Below, one piece after another: positions 43,753 to 55,107 of a stretch of DNA of 64,000 nt. The stretch's first letter is position 1; every line of letters begins with the position of its first letter. Where the stretch lies: contig JAGIBP010000003.1 of assembly GCA_017744285.1 (NCBI GenBank), positions 1 to 64,000 on the forward strand, in the 5' to 3' direction. The DNA comes from Variovorax sp. GTDB taxonomy: Bacteria > Pseudomonadota > Gammaproteobacteria > Burkholderiales > Burkholderiaceae_C. Under the pieces are notes generated by a model, which saw nothing but the letters and a program-made list of their open reading frames with translations, was not told the origin of the DNA and did not search any database. The position numbers were made by a program, and so were the translations under genes.

Positions 43753-46700
43753 ATGCGAACCAAGGTCACGGGCGGCGAGCTCGGCGGGCTGACCAATCTG
43801 GCCGTGCTGGCGCCGGTGAAGACCGGCTTCATCGACGGCCTGGAAACCATGACCTACGTCGAGCGCCTGCACCGGCTGCTCGATGCGCTCAACGAGGCGC
43901 GCCAGAACCTGCGCGAGGCCACGCTGGTCGATCCGCCCTTCCCCGATGCGCTCGGCCGCTTCGGCATCCTGCGCAACTTCCGCTACGTGGTGGTCCCGCC
44001 GGACAGCCCGCTCGGCGCCGACGGGCTGCCGGGCCGCTACCGGCTGTCGCTCAACGTCACCTTCGACGGCGGGTGGGAACCGTACATGCGGGTCATCTAC
44101 CGCGACATCGGCTTCCTGCTGGATGCCCTCTTCTGCCACTGCGACGGCTACCCGGGCTCGACCACCTCGACGTTCGACGCCTACTGCCGCTGGGTGCGCG
44201 ACAACGAGCAGATGGCGGGGCTGTTCTTTGCCGACTCGTCCGTGACCTCGGCGGACCAGCAGTACCTGGAGACGCTCGAGCGCCTGCAGCGCGAGACCGC
44301 CGACCCGGCTGCGGCCGACCGCCTCATCGCCGGCCATGCCCTCCAGCCCATCGAGCAGCAGATCCGCGAGGGCCGCCAGAAGGCCGTGGCGCAGCCGCAG
44401 GCCGCGCTCGTCACCTCGCTGCGGGCGCTCAAGGGCCTGCATCGCCTCTCCCCGCTGTTCGCGAGCCAGGCCGAGCGCCGCATCCTGCTGCGCTTCACGC
44501 ACGAGGTGCTGCAGGACTTCAAGGCGATCCTGCCCGACTTGCAGAAGCTGCCGACCTGGCCGGCGATCGCCCTCGGCGCGAAGGACGAGCTCGCATGGTT
44601 CCAGCAGGTGGAGAGCCCGCCGGACGCCCGGCCCGCGCCGCCGCGCTTCACGCCGACCGAGGTGCAGGCCGGCATCGTGGGCGACCGCGGCAGCGCCACG
44701 CACGGCGCCCTGGTCCTGCTGCGCGTGCAGGACGCCAACAAGGCCATCGCCTGGCTGGAGCGGGCCCCCGTCAGCCGCCACGGCGGGCGCGACGCCGACG
44801 GCATCCGCCGCAACGTCGCCTTCACCTACGCGGGGCTGCGCGCGCTCGGCTTCTCGGCCCGGCAGCTCGATGCGCTGCCGCAGGAGTTCATCGACGGCAT
44901 GGAATCGCGCGCGGGCCTTCTGGGCGACGTGCGCGGCAACCACCCCGACTTCTGGCCGCGGCCCGAGCGCTGCGACGAGAACGGGGCAAGCGACCCGAAC
45001 GACCGGGTCGACCCCGCGACCGCGCACGTCGCGCTGATGCTGCGGCTGGCCGACGAGCGGCCCGGCGCGCCCGCCTCGTCCGCGCTGCATCCCACACTGC
45101 GCGACGCGATCGCGCTGCTCAAGCCGGCCTCGACCGGCCTGCGCGTGGTGGCGGTGCAGCCCACGCGCAGCTGGCGCGAGGGCTCGAACAACCGCGAGCA
45201 CTTCGGCTTCCTCGACGGCTTCAGCCAGCCCGGCCTGCAGGCCGTGGAGCCCGCCCCGCTGCCGCGCGACACCGTGCCGCCCGGCGACCTGTTCCTCGGC
45301 CACGCCAACAGCTTCGGCGATGCGCCCGACGCGCAGCACCCGGTGCCCGCGCTGCTGAACAACGGCAGCTTCCTGGTCGTGCGAAAGCTGCGCCAGCACC
45401 TCGACCACCTGGGCGCGGCGCTGGATGCGCACCTCGCGGGCGCGGGCCTCGGCGAAGCGGAGGCGAAGGCGAAGAAGAAGGCGATCCTCGAGAAGATGAT
45501 GGGACGCGGCCAGGACGGGACGCCGCTCGTCGCCCCGGCGGCCGGGCGCTCGGGCAACGACTTCGACTACGACCGCGACACCGAGGGCCGGCAGTGCCCC
45601 TTCCATTCGCATGTGCGGCGCGCCAACCCGCGCGACGGGCGCCAGGCCATGCCGCGCATCGTGCGCGCCGGCATGTCCTACGGCGACCGCGTCGAGGACG
45701 GGGCCGATCCGAAGGCCGATCGCGGCATCCTGTTCATGGCGTACTGCGCGAGCATCGCGGAGCAGTTCGAGACCATCCAGCGCTGGATCGCCGGCGGCAA
45801 CAGCTCGGGCGTTTCCTCGGCGCAGGCGGACCCGCTGCTCGCGGTGCCCCGCCCCGGCGACCGCCGCACCTTCCGCTGCCTCGCCGCCCCGGACTCGGAC
45901 GAGGTCTTGCGCGTGGACCTCGGCGACAAGCCCTTCGTGTCCCTCCAATGGGGCCTGTACCTGTTCGTGCCCTCGATGCATGCGCTGCGCCACTTGCACG
46001 CCCTGCGGCAGCTCGACGCGCCGCCCCACCACCCGCCGCACCCGGCGCAGCCGCCGGCGGGCGCACCGACGCCGGCTCCCGCGGACCCGCTCGACGCCTG
46101 GCGCCAGCGGCTGGAAGACCCGGACCCGGTCCGCTCCGTCTCGACATCAACCTGGGAGCAGGTGCGCCGGCAGGGCGGCTTCCAGGACGCCCGTCCCTAC
46201 GGCCGGCTGGTCGGCCGCCAGGCCGACGTGCTGCGCGTGCTGCAGGACAAGGGCCAGAACTACTCGGTGCAGGGCTACGGCCATCGCATGGCCGCCTCGC
46301 TCGGCCACAACTACCTGGGCATGGACGCCCACACGGGCCATGCGGTGCAGGCGCCGGTGGTGAACGCCGCCATCGAGGCGATCTCGGAGAAGGCCGCCTT
46401 CGAGGCCACCGCCGCCATCGTCGACCAGATCCTGAAGAAGGCGATGGCGCTCGCCATTCCCAACCCCGACGGCTCGGCGCGTGCGCCGGTCGACCTCGTC
46501 GCCCTCGGCGAGCGCGTGCTGGCCGCACTGTGCACGCTGTGGATCGGCCTGCCGGAAGCGCCCGCCGCCGCACCGAATCCGACGCCGCCGCTCATGGTCG
46601 TCGGCGGACGCGTGCCGGGCAATCCGCAGCCGCCGCGCTGTCCCGGCAATTTCCTCACCGCATCGCACTACATCTTCACGCCGCACCCCACGCCCGACAC

Positions 46701-47397
46701 GGCTGAGGCCGGACGCGTACAGGGCCGGGCGGTGCTGCAGGCGGTCCAGGCGCTGCTGGCGCGCGGGACGCCGGCGCTCGGCCCGCTGGCCCAGGCGATC
46801 CGCCAGGGCCTGCAGGACGTGGAGGGCATCCACCCGAACGACCTGCCGGACGTGATCGCCAACAGCATCTCGGGGGTGCTGCTCGGCTTTCCTCCCACGG
46901 TCTACGGCAACTACCTGCGCACCATGGAGACCTGGACGCGCGAGAAGAGCCTGTGGGAGCACCAGCGCAGTCTCGCGGACCTGAAGGCGAGCGGGCTCGA
47001 GCGCTACGAATGCGCGCGGCGCGCATTGCGCCCCGCGATGATGCAGACCATGCGCCAGCGCCCGGTGCCGGAGCAGCTCTGGCGCTGCCCGGTCCATCAC
47101 GGCCGCGTGGTCGGGGCGCGGGACGGCGAGCCCGGAGAGGAGCAGCGCGTGGTGCTCGGCATCGCCTCGGCATTGACCGATCCCGCCGCGCCGGACGAGA
47201 TGATGTTCGGCGGCAGCCGCGATCCGCACAGCCGCGTGGCGACCGACCACGCCTGCCCCGGCTACGGCATGGGCACGGGCGTGATGCTCGGGCTGATCGC
47301 CGGCCTGCTCGAGGCCGGCACGCTGCGGCCCACCGGATCGCCGGTGCTGCTGATGCTCACGCAGCAACCCCGACCGCCAGCGCCCGCAGCCGCCTAG
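43753..47397 (+). CDS. DyP-type peroxidase fused to a P450-like heme domain
   Basis: This 1214-residue protein starts at an ATG with GAGGAG 6 bases upstream. Residues 1 to about 290 are a ferredoxin-like extension ('YRLSLNVTFDGGWEPYM'). About 300-760 is a DyP peroxidase with 'EHFGFLDGFSQPG' (Asp488), proximal His620 in 'CPFHSHVRRANPRDG', and 'ILFMAYCASIAEQFETIQRW'. After a Pro-rich linker, about 790-1205 is P450-like. It has the Cys ligand motif 'DHACPGYGMGTGVMLGLIAGLLE' (Cys1168), but the K-helix ExxR reads QTMR (1098-1101). No signal peptide. The frame is continuous. It would be a two-heme oxidase; the substrate is unknown. Confidence 0.87.
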   Translation: MRTKVTGGELGGLTNLAVLAPVKTGFIDGLETMTYVERLHRLLDALNEARQNLREATLVDPPFPDALGRFGILRNFRYVVVPPDSPLGADGLPGRYRLSLNVTFDGGWEPYMRVIYRDIGFLLDALFCHCDGYPGSTTSTFDAYCRWVRDNEQMAGLFFADSSVTSADQQYLETLERLQRETADPAAADRLIAGHALQPIEQQIREGRQKAVAQPQAALVTSLRALKGLHRLSPLFASQAERRILLRFTHEVLQDFKAILPDLQKLPTWPAIALGAKDELAWFQQVESPPDARPAPPRFTPTEVQAGIVGDRGSATHGALVLLRVQDANKAIAWLERAPVSRHGGRDADGIRRNVAFTYAGLRALGFSARQLDALPQEFIDGMESRAGLLGDVRGNHPDFWPRPERCDENGASDPNDRVDPATAHVALMLRLADERPGAPASSALHPTLRDAIALLKPASTGLRVVAVQPTRSWREGSNNREHFGFLDGFSQPGLQAVEPAPLPRDTVPPGDLFLGHANSFGDAPDAQHPVPALLNNGSFLVVRKLRQHLDHLGAALDAHLAGAGLGEAEAKAKKKAILEKMMGRGQDGTPLVAPAAGRSGNDFDYDRDTEGRQCPFHSHVRRANPRDGRQAMPRIVRAGMSYGDRVEDGADPKADRGILFMAYCASIAEQFETIQRWIAGGNSSGVSSAQADPLLAVPRPGDRRTFRCLAAPDSDEVLRVDLGDKPFVSLQWGLYLFVPSMHALRHLHALRQLDAPPHHPPHPAQPPAGAPTPAPADPLDAWRQRLEDPDPVRSVSTSTWEQVRRQGGFQDARPYGRLVGRQADVLRVLQDKGQNYSVQGYGHRMAASLGHNYLGMDAHTGHAVQAPVVNAAIEAISEKAAFEATAAIVDQILKKAMALAIPNPDGSARAPVDLVALGERVLAALCTLWIGLPEAPAAAPNPTPPLMVVGGRVPGNPQPPRCPGNFLTASHYIFTPHPTPDTAEAGRVQGRAVLQAVQALLARGTPALGPLAQAIRQGLQDVEGIHPNDLPDVIANSISGVLLGFPPTVYGNYLRTMETWTREKSLWEHQRSLADLKASGLERYECARRALRPAMMQTMRQRPVPEQLWRCPVHHGRVVGARDGEPGEEQRVVLGIASALTDPAAPDEMMFGGSRDPHSRVATDHACPGYGMGTGVMLGLIAGLLEAGTLRPTGSPVLLMLTQQPRPPAPAAA

Positions 47398-50290
47398 CCT
47401 CGTCGAGGTGCCAGGCCATGTGCATCGCGTCGAAGGCGGCGGCCGCCTCGTCGAGAAGCGCCGCGGCCTCTTGGGTGCGGCCCTGGTCGATCGCGATCTC
47501 GGCTGCGCACAGGCGGGTCACCGCGGCCTCGTGCGGCGAGTCGCGCTCGCGCGCCACGCGCAGCGCCTGCCCGATGTAGCGGCCGGCGGCCCCGGGGCGG
47601 TGCAGGGCGGCGTCCCGCGCCAGGGCCCGGTACGCCATCGCCACGCCGATCAGGTCGCGCTCGCGCACCCGGCGCAGCGCCAGCGCCGCATGGCGCCGCC
47701 CCTCTTCGCGGCGGCCCAGGGCCACGAAGCCCTCGGCCAGCCAGCCGTGGTTGAGGGAACGAAAGAGCCCGCTCTCGCGCGGCGCGATCCAGTCGGTCGC
47801 CTCGACGATGGCCTGGATCGCTTCGGGGCTGCGTTCGAGCTTCCAGTCGGCATACCCCGCGATCGCCTGGGCGATGGAAAGCTGCGACAGGCTTCGCGTG
47901 GCGCTCGCGATGCGCCCCGAGAGCGCGGCCGTCTCGCGCGCCTCGTGCCAGCGGCCCTGCCACAGCAGCACCGCGCTGCGCCAGCCGTGAAGCGTGGCGG
48001 CGATCTCGTGCGTCTCGTCGACGATGCAGTCGAGCGCATCGTCGAAGCATTCGTGCGCCTGCGCGAACCGCCCGCGGTCGCCGAGCACGTAGGCCCGGCA
48101 CACCAGCGAATAGACCAGGCCGACGTTGGTGCGCCGGCCGCTGCGGTGGCGGCGCTTGACCTCGATCGCGCGGTCCAGCAGTTGCAGGCCCGCGTCGTAG
48201 TGCGCGGCGAGCACGTGCGATTCGCCCAGCGTCGCCACGATCTGGATCGCCAGCGGTTCGTCCCCGATGGCCTCGGCCTCGGCCAGCGCGCGTTCGCCGT
48301 GCGCGATCGCCGAGCGCGCATGGCCCAGCGAATAGCTGATGTAGCTGTGCCAGTAGCGCGCGCGTGCCACCGATGCCGGATCGGCGAACTGCTCCGCCAG
48401 GTGCACCGCGCGGGTGGACAGCGCCAGTTCGCTGCGCGAGGGGTCGAACACGCACACCATGCCCAGGCGCTGCACGATCGACACCCAGCGCTGCGCCGCC
48501 TCGGACGAGTCGGGCAGCCGGTCGAGCGCGGCCAGCGCGGCGCGGTACTGCGCACGCGCGCGGTCCAGCGCCGAGGCCTTCAGCGCCTTGTCGCCGGCGA
48601 GCTCGGCGTAGCGCGCCGCCGCCACCGCATCGCCGCCCGCGCCGAAGTGGTAGGCCAGCGCCTCCAGCGCCTCTTCGTGCTCGGTCTCGACGTTGTGGCG
48701 CTGGATGGCCTGCGCGATGCGCAGGTGCAGCTGCTGCCGCTCGTGCAGCCCGACCGACTCGTAGATGATGTCGCGCGCCACCCCGTGCTTGAAGCGCAGC
48801 GTGCCCGCGCGTTCGCCGGGAAAGATGAAGTCCTGCTCCGCCAGCGCGCGCACCGGGGCGCTGTCGGCGGCCGCACCCGCGATCGATTCGAACAGCCACA
48901 CCGGGATGACGTTCCCGATCACCGCCGCCACGCGCACGAGTTCGGTCTGCGCCGGCGGCAGCCGCTGCACGCGCGATTCCACCAGGTGGCTGAGCCAGCC
49001 CGCGTTGCCGCGCGGGCGTCCCACCGGGCCGCTGTCGCCGCGCGCCATCGAATGGCACAGCTCCTCGATGAACAGCGGGTTGCCGCCCGCGCGGCGCGCG
49101 ATCTCGGCGGCGACGAAGGGGTCGACCGCGGGCAGCCGCGCCGTGATGGCCTGCGCCGCCTCCGCATCGCCGAGCGGCGCCAGCGCGAGGGTCTCGCCGG
49201 CGACGGGGAAGACGCCGTCCGCCTTCGCATCGCGCGTGGCGAGCACGATCAGCAGGCGTCGGTCGGCCAGCCGGCGCAGCGCGGCCAGCACTTGCTTGGA
49301 CAGCTCGTCGGCCCATTGCCAGTCGTCGATGAAGAGGACCACCGGCGCCTGCTGCGCGAGGCCGGAGAAGATTTCGCACAGGCCCTCGGCGGCGCGGGCC
49401 GGCATCTCTTTCGACAGCGCCTCGAGGATCTGGACGAACGGCTGCATCGGCTCGGCGCCCAGGTCGTTCTCGCAATCGCCGCGCAGCACGGTGCAGCCCT
49501 GCGCGTCGGCGCTGGCGAGCACGCGCTCGATGAGCCGGGTCTTGCCCATCCCGGCGGGCGCGGCGACCGCCACGCAGTGGCTGCGTCCGGCCATCGCCTC
49601 GGCCAGTCGCGCCTCCAGCAGCTCACCTTCGGCCCGGCGTCCGACGAAGGGCGCGTAGCGGTAGCGTTCGAGGTTGTCCAGGCGCTGCGCAAGCCCGGCG
49701 CGGCCGTGCACCGCATAGACCCGCATCGGCGCCACCTGGCCCTTGATCTCCAGCGACCTCGCCGGCCCGGTGCTGAAGAAGCGGTGCGCCGGCCCGAGGC
49801 TCTCCTCGCTCACGAGGATCTCGTTCGCGCCGGCCGCCGTCGACAGGCGCGCCGCCACGTTGGGCACGGGGCCGAGCAGCTCGAAGCGGCCGCGCTCGAT
49901 GTCGCCGGCGCCCAGCAGCACCAGGCCCGAATGGATGCCCGTGTGCAGGGCCAGCGGCGGCACGCCGGCGAGTTCCAGGTGCATGTCGCGCACGCGCTCG
50001 TGCAGTTGCAGGGCGGCTTCGACGGCGCGCCGGCCGTCGTCTTCGCGCGTGGACGGGTAGCCGAACATGGCGAGCACGCCGTCGCCCTGCACGCGCACCA
50101 CGAGGCCGCCGTGGGCGGGAATGATGTCCTGGTAGGCCCGGCGCAGCGCGGCGAGAAGCTGCGCATAGTGCTCGGCCTCCAGCGCGCCCGCGAGTTCGGT
50201 GGACTGCGAGAGATCCGCGAACAGCAAGGCGACATACCGTCGGCCGAGCACGGTGGATTCCGCATCAGCAGCACGGTGCGCGTCGCTCAT
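47357..50290 (-). CDS. Class III nucleotide cyclase / AAA-like ATPase / TPR protein
   Basis: This protein of about 977 residues starts with a class III cyclase domain: 'YVALLFADLSQSTELAGAL', 'VVRVQGDGVLAMFGYP' and 'LLGPVPNVAARLS'. An ATPase domain follows ('VAAPAGMGKTRLIERV' Walker A, 'VVLFIDDWQWAD' Walker B), then a long TPR-like helical repeat region to the end. Unlike MalT/LAL regulators it has no C-terminal DNA-binding domain. The metal aspartates of the cyclase are present, but the usual ATP-selecting Lys before GDG is Arg. It is therefore uncertain whether it makes cAMP. Its 3' end overlaps the convergent peroxidase gene by 41 bases. Confidence 0.87.
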   Translation of the reverse strand: MSDAHRAADAESTVLGRRYVALLFADLSQSTELAGALEAEHYAQLLAALRRAYQDIIPAHGGLVVRVQGDGVLAMFGYPSTREDDGRRAVEAALQLHERVRDMHLELAGVPPLALHTGIHSGLVLLGAGDIERGRFELLGPVPNVAARLSTAAGANEILVSEESLGPAHRFFSTGPARSLEIKGQVAPMRVYAVHGRAGLAQRLDNLERYRYAPFVGRRAEGELLEARLAEAMAGRSHCVAVAAPAGMGKTRLIERVLASADAQGCTVLRGDCENDLGAEPMQPFVQILEALSKEMPARAAEGLCEIFSGLAQQAPVVLFIDDWQWADELSKQVLAALRRLADRRLLIVLATRDAKADGVFPVAGETLALAPLGDAEAAQAITARLPAVDPFVAAEIARRAGGNPLFIEELCHSMARGDSGPVGRPRGNAGWLSHLVESRVQRLPPAQTELVRVAAVIGNVIPVWLFESIAGAAADSAPVRALAEQDFIFPGERAGTLRFKHGVARDIIYESVGLHERQQLHLRIAQAIQRHNVETEHEEALEALAYHFGAGGDAVAAARYAELAGDKALKASALDRARAQYRAALAALDRLPDSSEAAQRWVSIVQRLGMVCVFDPSRSELALSTRAVHLAEQFADPASVARARYWHSYISYSLGHARSAIAHGERALAEAEAIGDEPLAIQIVATLGESHVLAAHYDAGLQLLDRAIEVKRRHRSGRRTNVGLVYSLVCRAYVLGDRGRFAQAHECFDDALDCIVDETHEIAATLHGWRSAVLLWQGRWHEARETAALSGRIASATRSLSQLSIAQAIAGYADWKLERSPEAIQAIVEATDWIAPRESGLFRSLNHGWLAEGFVALGRREEGRRHAALALRRVRERDLIGVAMAYRALARDAALHRPGAAGRYIGQALRVARERDSPHEAAVTRLCAAEIAIDQGRTQEAAALLDEAAAAFDAMHMAWHLDEARRLRALAVGVAA

Positions 50291-50397
50291 CGATGACTTC
50301 CAGACCTTCGCCTGTACAGAAGGCGTTTTTCTTAAACAGACGGGCGACATATTACAGCCGGCCGCGACGGGGCCGCCTTTCAGGGGAGAATTTCGCG

Positions 50398-51468
50398 ATG
50401 AACTCGCCCGCGCTTCAACGAGCCGTCTTCCTCCTCCTGCTCGCGGCGGTCACGATCGCCTTCGGGTGGATCCTTCTGCCCTTCTTCGGCGCGGTGATGT
50501 GGGCCGTCGCCCTGGCGATCCTCTTCACCCCGTTCTACCGCTGGCTGCTCGCCAAGGTGCGCGGGCGCCGCAACCTCGCGGCGCTGGCCACGCTGCTGCT
50601 CGCGATGGTCCTGGTCATCATCCCCATCGTCGCGATCACGCTCGCGCTGGTCGACGAGCTCGCGCTGGTCGCGCAGAAGGTGCGCTCGGGCGACATCAGC
50701 TTCGCGGGCTATTTCCAGCAGATCGTGAACGCCTTGCCCCAGTGGGCGCTCGACCAGCTCAACCGCTTCGGCCTGGGCAACCTGGAGGGCTTCGTGAGCC
50801 GGGTCTCGGCCTCGGCGCTCAAGGGCAGCCAGCTCATCGCGACGCGCGCCGTTTCCATCGGCCAGAACGCCTTCGAGTTCGTGGTCGCCTTCGGCCTCAT
50901 GCTGTACATGCTGTATTTCCTGCTGCGCGACGGGCGCGAGCTCTCGAAGACCATCCGCGCGGCGCTGCCGCTGGCGCGCGCGCACACCAACCACCTCTCG
51001 TCCAAGTTCGCTGCCGTGATCCGCGCCACCATCAAGGGCAACGTGGCGGTGGCCGTGGTGCAGGGCGTCCTGGGCGGCGTGACCTTCTCGTTCCTGGGCG
51101 TGCAGGGCGCGCTGCTCTGGGGCTCGCTCATGGCCTTCCTCTCGCTGCTGCCCGCGGTCGGCGCGGCGCTCATCTGGGCGCCGGTGGCGATCTACTTCCT
51201 GTCCACCGGCGCGATCGCGAAGGGGCTGGTGCTGATCTTCGTCGGCGTCTTCGTGATCGGCCTGGTCGACAACATCCTGCGCCCGATCCTGGTGGGCAAG
51301 GACACGCAGATGCCCGACTACATCGTGCTGATGTCCACCATCGGCGGCCTCGCGCTCTTCGGCATCAACGGCTTCGTGATCGGGCCGGTGATCGCGGCGC
51401 TGTTCATGGCGGTGTGGGACCTGTTCGCGTCCTCGGGCGACGGCCATGACGCCCCGCCCACGCATTAG
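50398..51468 (+). CDS. AI-2E family transporter
   Basis: This 356-residue membrane protein has the AI-2E (PerM/TqsA) layout of about eight TM segments and conserved blocks 'YFLLRDGRELSKTIRAALPL', 'GNVAVAVVQGVLGGVTFSFLGV' and 'VDNILRPILVGKDTQMPDYIVLMSTIGGLALFG'. Family members export autoinducer-2 or act as Na+/H+ antiporters; the substrate here is unknown. The ATG at 50398 has GGGGAG upstream. It diverges from the cyclase gene and converges with the LysR gene, sharing 4 bases. Confidence 0.88.
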   Translation: MNSPALQRAVFLLLLAAVTIAFGWILLPFFGAVMWAVALAILFTPFYRWLLAKVRGRRNLAALATLLLAMVLVIIPIVAITLALVDELALVAQKVRSGDISFAGYFQQIVNALPQWALDQLNRFGLGNLEGFVSRVSASALKGSQLIATRAVSIGQNAFEFVVAFGLMLYMLYFLLRDGRELSKTIRAALPLARAHTNHLSSKFAAVIRATIKGNVAVAVVQGVLGGVTFSFLGVQGALLWGSLMAFLSLLPAVGAALIWAPVAIYFLSTGAIAKGLVLIFVGVFVIGLVDNILRPILVGKDTQMPDYIVLMSTIGGLALFGINGFVIGPVIAALFMAVWDLFASSGDGHDAPPTH

Positions 51469-52379
51469 CGCCTGTCGACGCCGTCCCACCAGCGCTCCCC
51501 GAAGCGCCCCTGCAGGAAGGCGACGAAGCTCGACACCTTGCCCGGCACGAGCTTGGGCGAGGGGAAGACCGCGTGGATCTCCTGTTCGGCCAGGCCGTGG
51601 CCGGGCAGCACCTCCACCACCTGGCGCGTGGCGATCGAGTCGCTCGCCACGTAACGCGGCATCAGCGCCACGCCCAGGCCCGCGCGCGCGGCGGCCAGCA
51701 CCGCCGAGACGTTGTTGGAACGCAGCCGCCCCGACACCGGCACCGACACCGCCTCGCCCCGGGGCGTGTGCATGTGCCAGACGTCGTCGCCCACCACGCT
51801 GCTGTAGATGAGCGCCACGTGCGCGCTCAGGTCCTGCGCCTTCTTCGGCGTGCCGTGCTTCTTCAGGTAGCCGGGCGCGGCCACCATCACCCACGGGTTC
51901 ATGCCGAGGAAGCGCGCGCCCAGCGAGGAATCGGCGAGCCTGCCCATGCGGATCGCCACGTCGATGCCCTGCGCGACCAGGTCCACGTAGCGGTCCTCGA
52001 AGCTGAGGTCGACCTGCACCTGCGGATGCCGCGCCATGAATTCCAGCGCCAGCGGCACGATGACGCGGCGACCGAACGCGGTCGAGGTCCCGATGCGCAG
52101 CAGGCCCTGCGCCTGCGATTGCCGCAGCCGCACGATGCTCTCGGCTTCCTCGGCGTCGCGCACGATCGACTTGCACTTCTCGTAGTAGAGCGCACCCGCC
52201 TCGGTGAGGCTCACGCCGCGCGTGTTGCGGTTGAGCAGGCGCGCCTTCAGCCGCGCCTCGGTGGCCGCGACCTGCTTGGTCACGGTGGGCTGGGTGGTGT
52301 TGAACTCGCGTGCCGCCTTGGAGAAGCTGCCGGTTTCCACCACGCGCACGAACATCTCCATCGCGAGCAGTCGGTCCAT
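51465..52379 (-). CDS. LysR family regulator divergent from gcl
   Basis: This 304-residue regulator has an N-terminal winged helix ('MEMFVRVVETGSFSKAAREFNTTQPTVTKQVAATEARL') and a LysR substrate domain. It is encoded back-to-back with gcl, with a LysR-type box in the 108-base gap, so it probably controls the glyoxylate carboligase operon in response to a pathway metabolite. Its stop overlaps that of the AI-2E gene. Confidence 0.9.
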   Translation of the reverse strand: MDRLLAMEMFVRVVETGSFSKAAREFNTTQPTVTKQVAATEARLKARLLNRNTRGVSLTEAGALYYEKCKSIVRDAEEAESIVRLRQSQAQGLLRIGTSTAFGRRVIVPLALEFMARHPQVQVDLSFEDRYVDLVAQGIDVAIRMGRLADSSLGARFLGMNPWVMVAAPGYLKKHGTPKKAQDLSAHVALIYSSVVGDDVWHMHTPRGEAVSVPVSGRLRSNNVSAVLAAARAGLGVALMPRYVASDSIATRQVVEVLPGHGLAEQEIHAVFPSPKLVPGKVSSFVAFLQGRFGERWWDGVDRR

Positions 52380-52397
52380 CCCGAAATCGTAGCCACT

Positions 52398-52414
52398 TAT
52401 TCCAACTCGGAATA
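52398..52414. promoter_or_regulatory. LysR-type box between the LysR gene and gcl
   Basis: TATTCC-AACTC-GGAATA is a perfect 6-bp inverted repeat containing a T-N11-A core (T52400, A52412). It lies 19 bases from the LysR start and 74 bases from gcl. Confidence 0.75.
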
Positions 52415-52487
52415 GGTCTTATGGCCCCGCGCCCTCTTCTGCCGGCAGGCCCGGATTCCTACAGTCGATCCATCCAAGGAGATCGAC

Positions 52488-54281
<1,794 letters not shown>

Positions 54282-54301
54282 ATGCCCAGGAGACCCATTG
54301 C

Positions 54302-55081
54302 ATGCCCAAGTTCGCCGCCAACCTGACGATGCTGTTCAACGAGCTGCCGTTCATGCAGCGCTTCGAAGCCGCCGCGCGGGCGGGCTTCGAGGCGGTGGAA
54401 TACCTGTTCCCCTACGCCTTCGAGAAGAAGGAACTCGCCGCCGCGCTGCGCGCCAACGGGCTCGTGCAGGTGCTGCACAACCTGCCGGCCGGCAACTGGG
54501 ACAGCGGCGAACGCGGCATCGCCTGCCACCCGGGCCGAACCGACGAGTTCCGCGAAGGCGTGGCCCGCGCGATCGACTACGCGACCGCGCTGGGCTGCCC
54601 GCAAGTCAACTGCCTGCTGGGCAAGCTGCCCGAGGGCGTGACCGCCGCCGATGCGCGCCACGTGGTGGTCGACAACCTGCGCTTCGCCGCGAAGGAACTG
54701 GAGGCGGCCGGCGTGGGACTGCTCATCGAGCCGATCAACACCTTCGACATCCCCGGCTTCTACCTCGCCCGGACCGACCAGGCGCTCGCGATCCTCGACG
54801 AAGTCGGCTCGCCCAACCTGCGGGTGCAGTACGACATCTATCACGCGCAGCGCATGGAGGGCGAGCTCGGCAACACGCTGGCCAAGCACATCGCGCGCAT
54901 CGGCCACATCCAGCTCGCGGACAACCCCGGGCGCGGCGAGCCCGGCATGGGCGAGATCCACTACCCCTGGCTCTTGCGGCACATCGACGCGCTGGGCTAC
55001 GGCGGCTGGATCGGCTGCGAATACAAGCCGCGCGGCACGACGCTCGAAGGCCTCGGATGGCGCACCGCCCTCACCGCGTGA
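54302..55081 (+). CDS. hyi: Hydroxypyruvate isomerase
   Basis: This 259-residue TIM-barrel isomerase interconverts hydroxypyruvate and tartronate semialdehyde. It shows the family start 'MPKFAANLTMLFNELPFMQRFEAAARAGFEAVEYLFPY' and metal-site blocks 'LLIEPINTFDIPGF', 'QYDIYHAQRMEG' and 'IGCEYKPRGTT'. AGGAGA lies 9 bases before the ATG. It lies between gcl and glxR, the standard order. Confidence 0.95.
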   Translation: MPKFAANLTMLFNELPFMQRFEAAARAGFEAVEYLFPYAFEKKELAAALRANGLVQVLHNLPAGNWDSGERGIACHPGRTDEFREGVARAIDYATALGCPQVNCLLGKLPEGVTAADARHVVVDNLRFAAKELEAAGVGLLIEPINTFDIPGFYLARTDQALAILDEVGSPNLRVQYDIYHAQRMEGELGNTLAKHIARIGHIQLADNPGRGEPGMGEIHYPWLLRHIDALGYGGWIGCEYKPRGTTLEGLGWRTALTA

Positions 55082-55107
55082 CAGACACCTCAAGGAAGAC
55101 TCTGACG

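Noticed and set aside
43684..46041. A 785-codon minus-strand frame antisense to the DyP-P450 gene
   Set aside because: It shows the same composition artefact; the plus-strand gene has catalytic motifs and a strong ribosome site.
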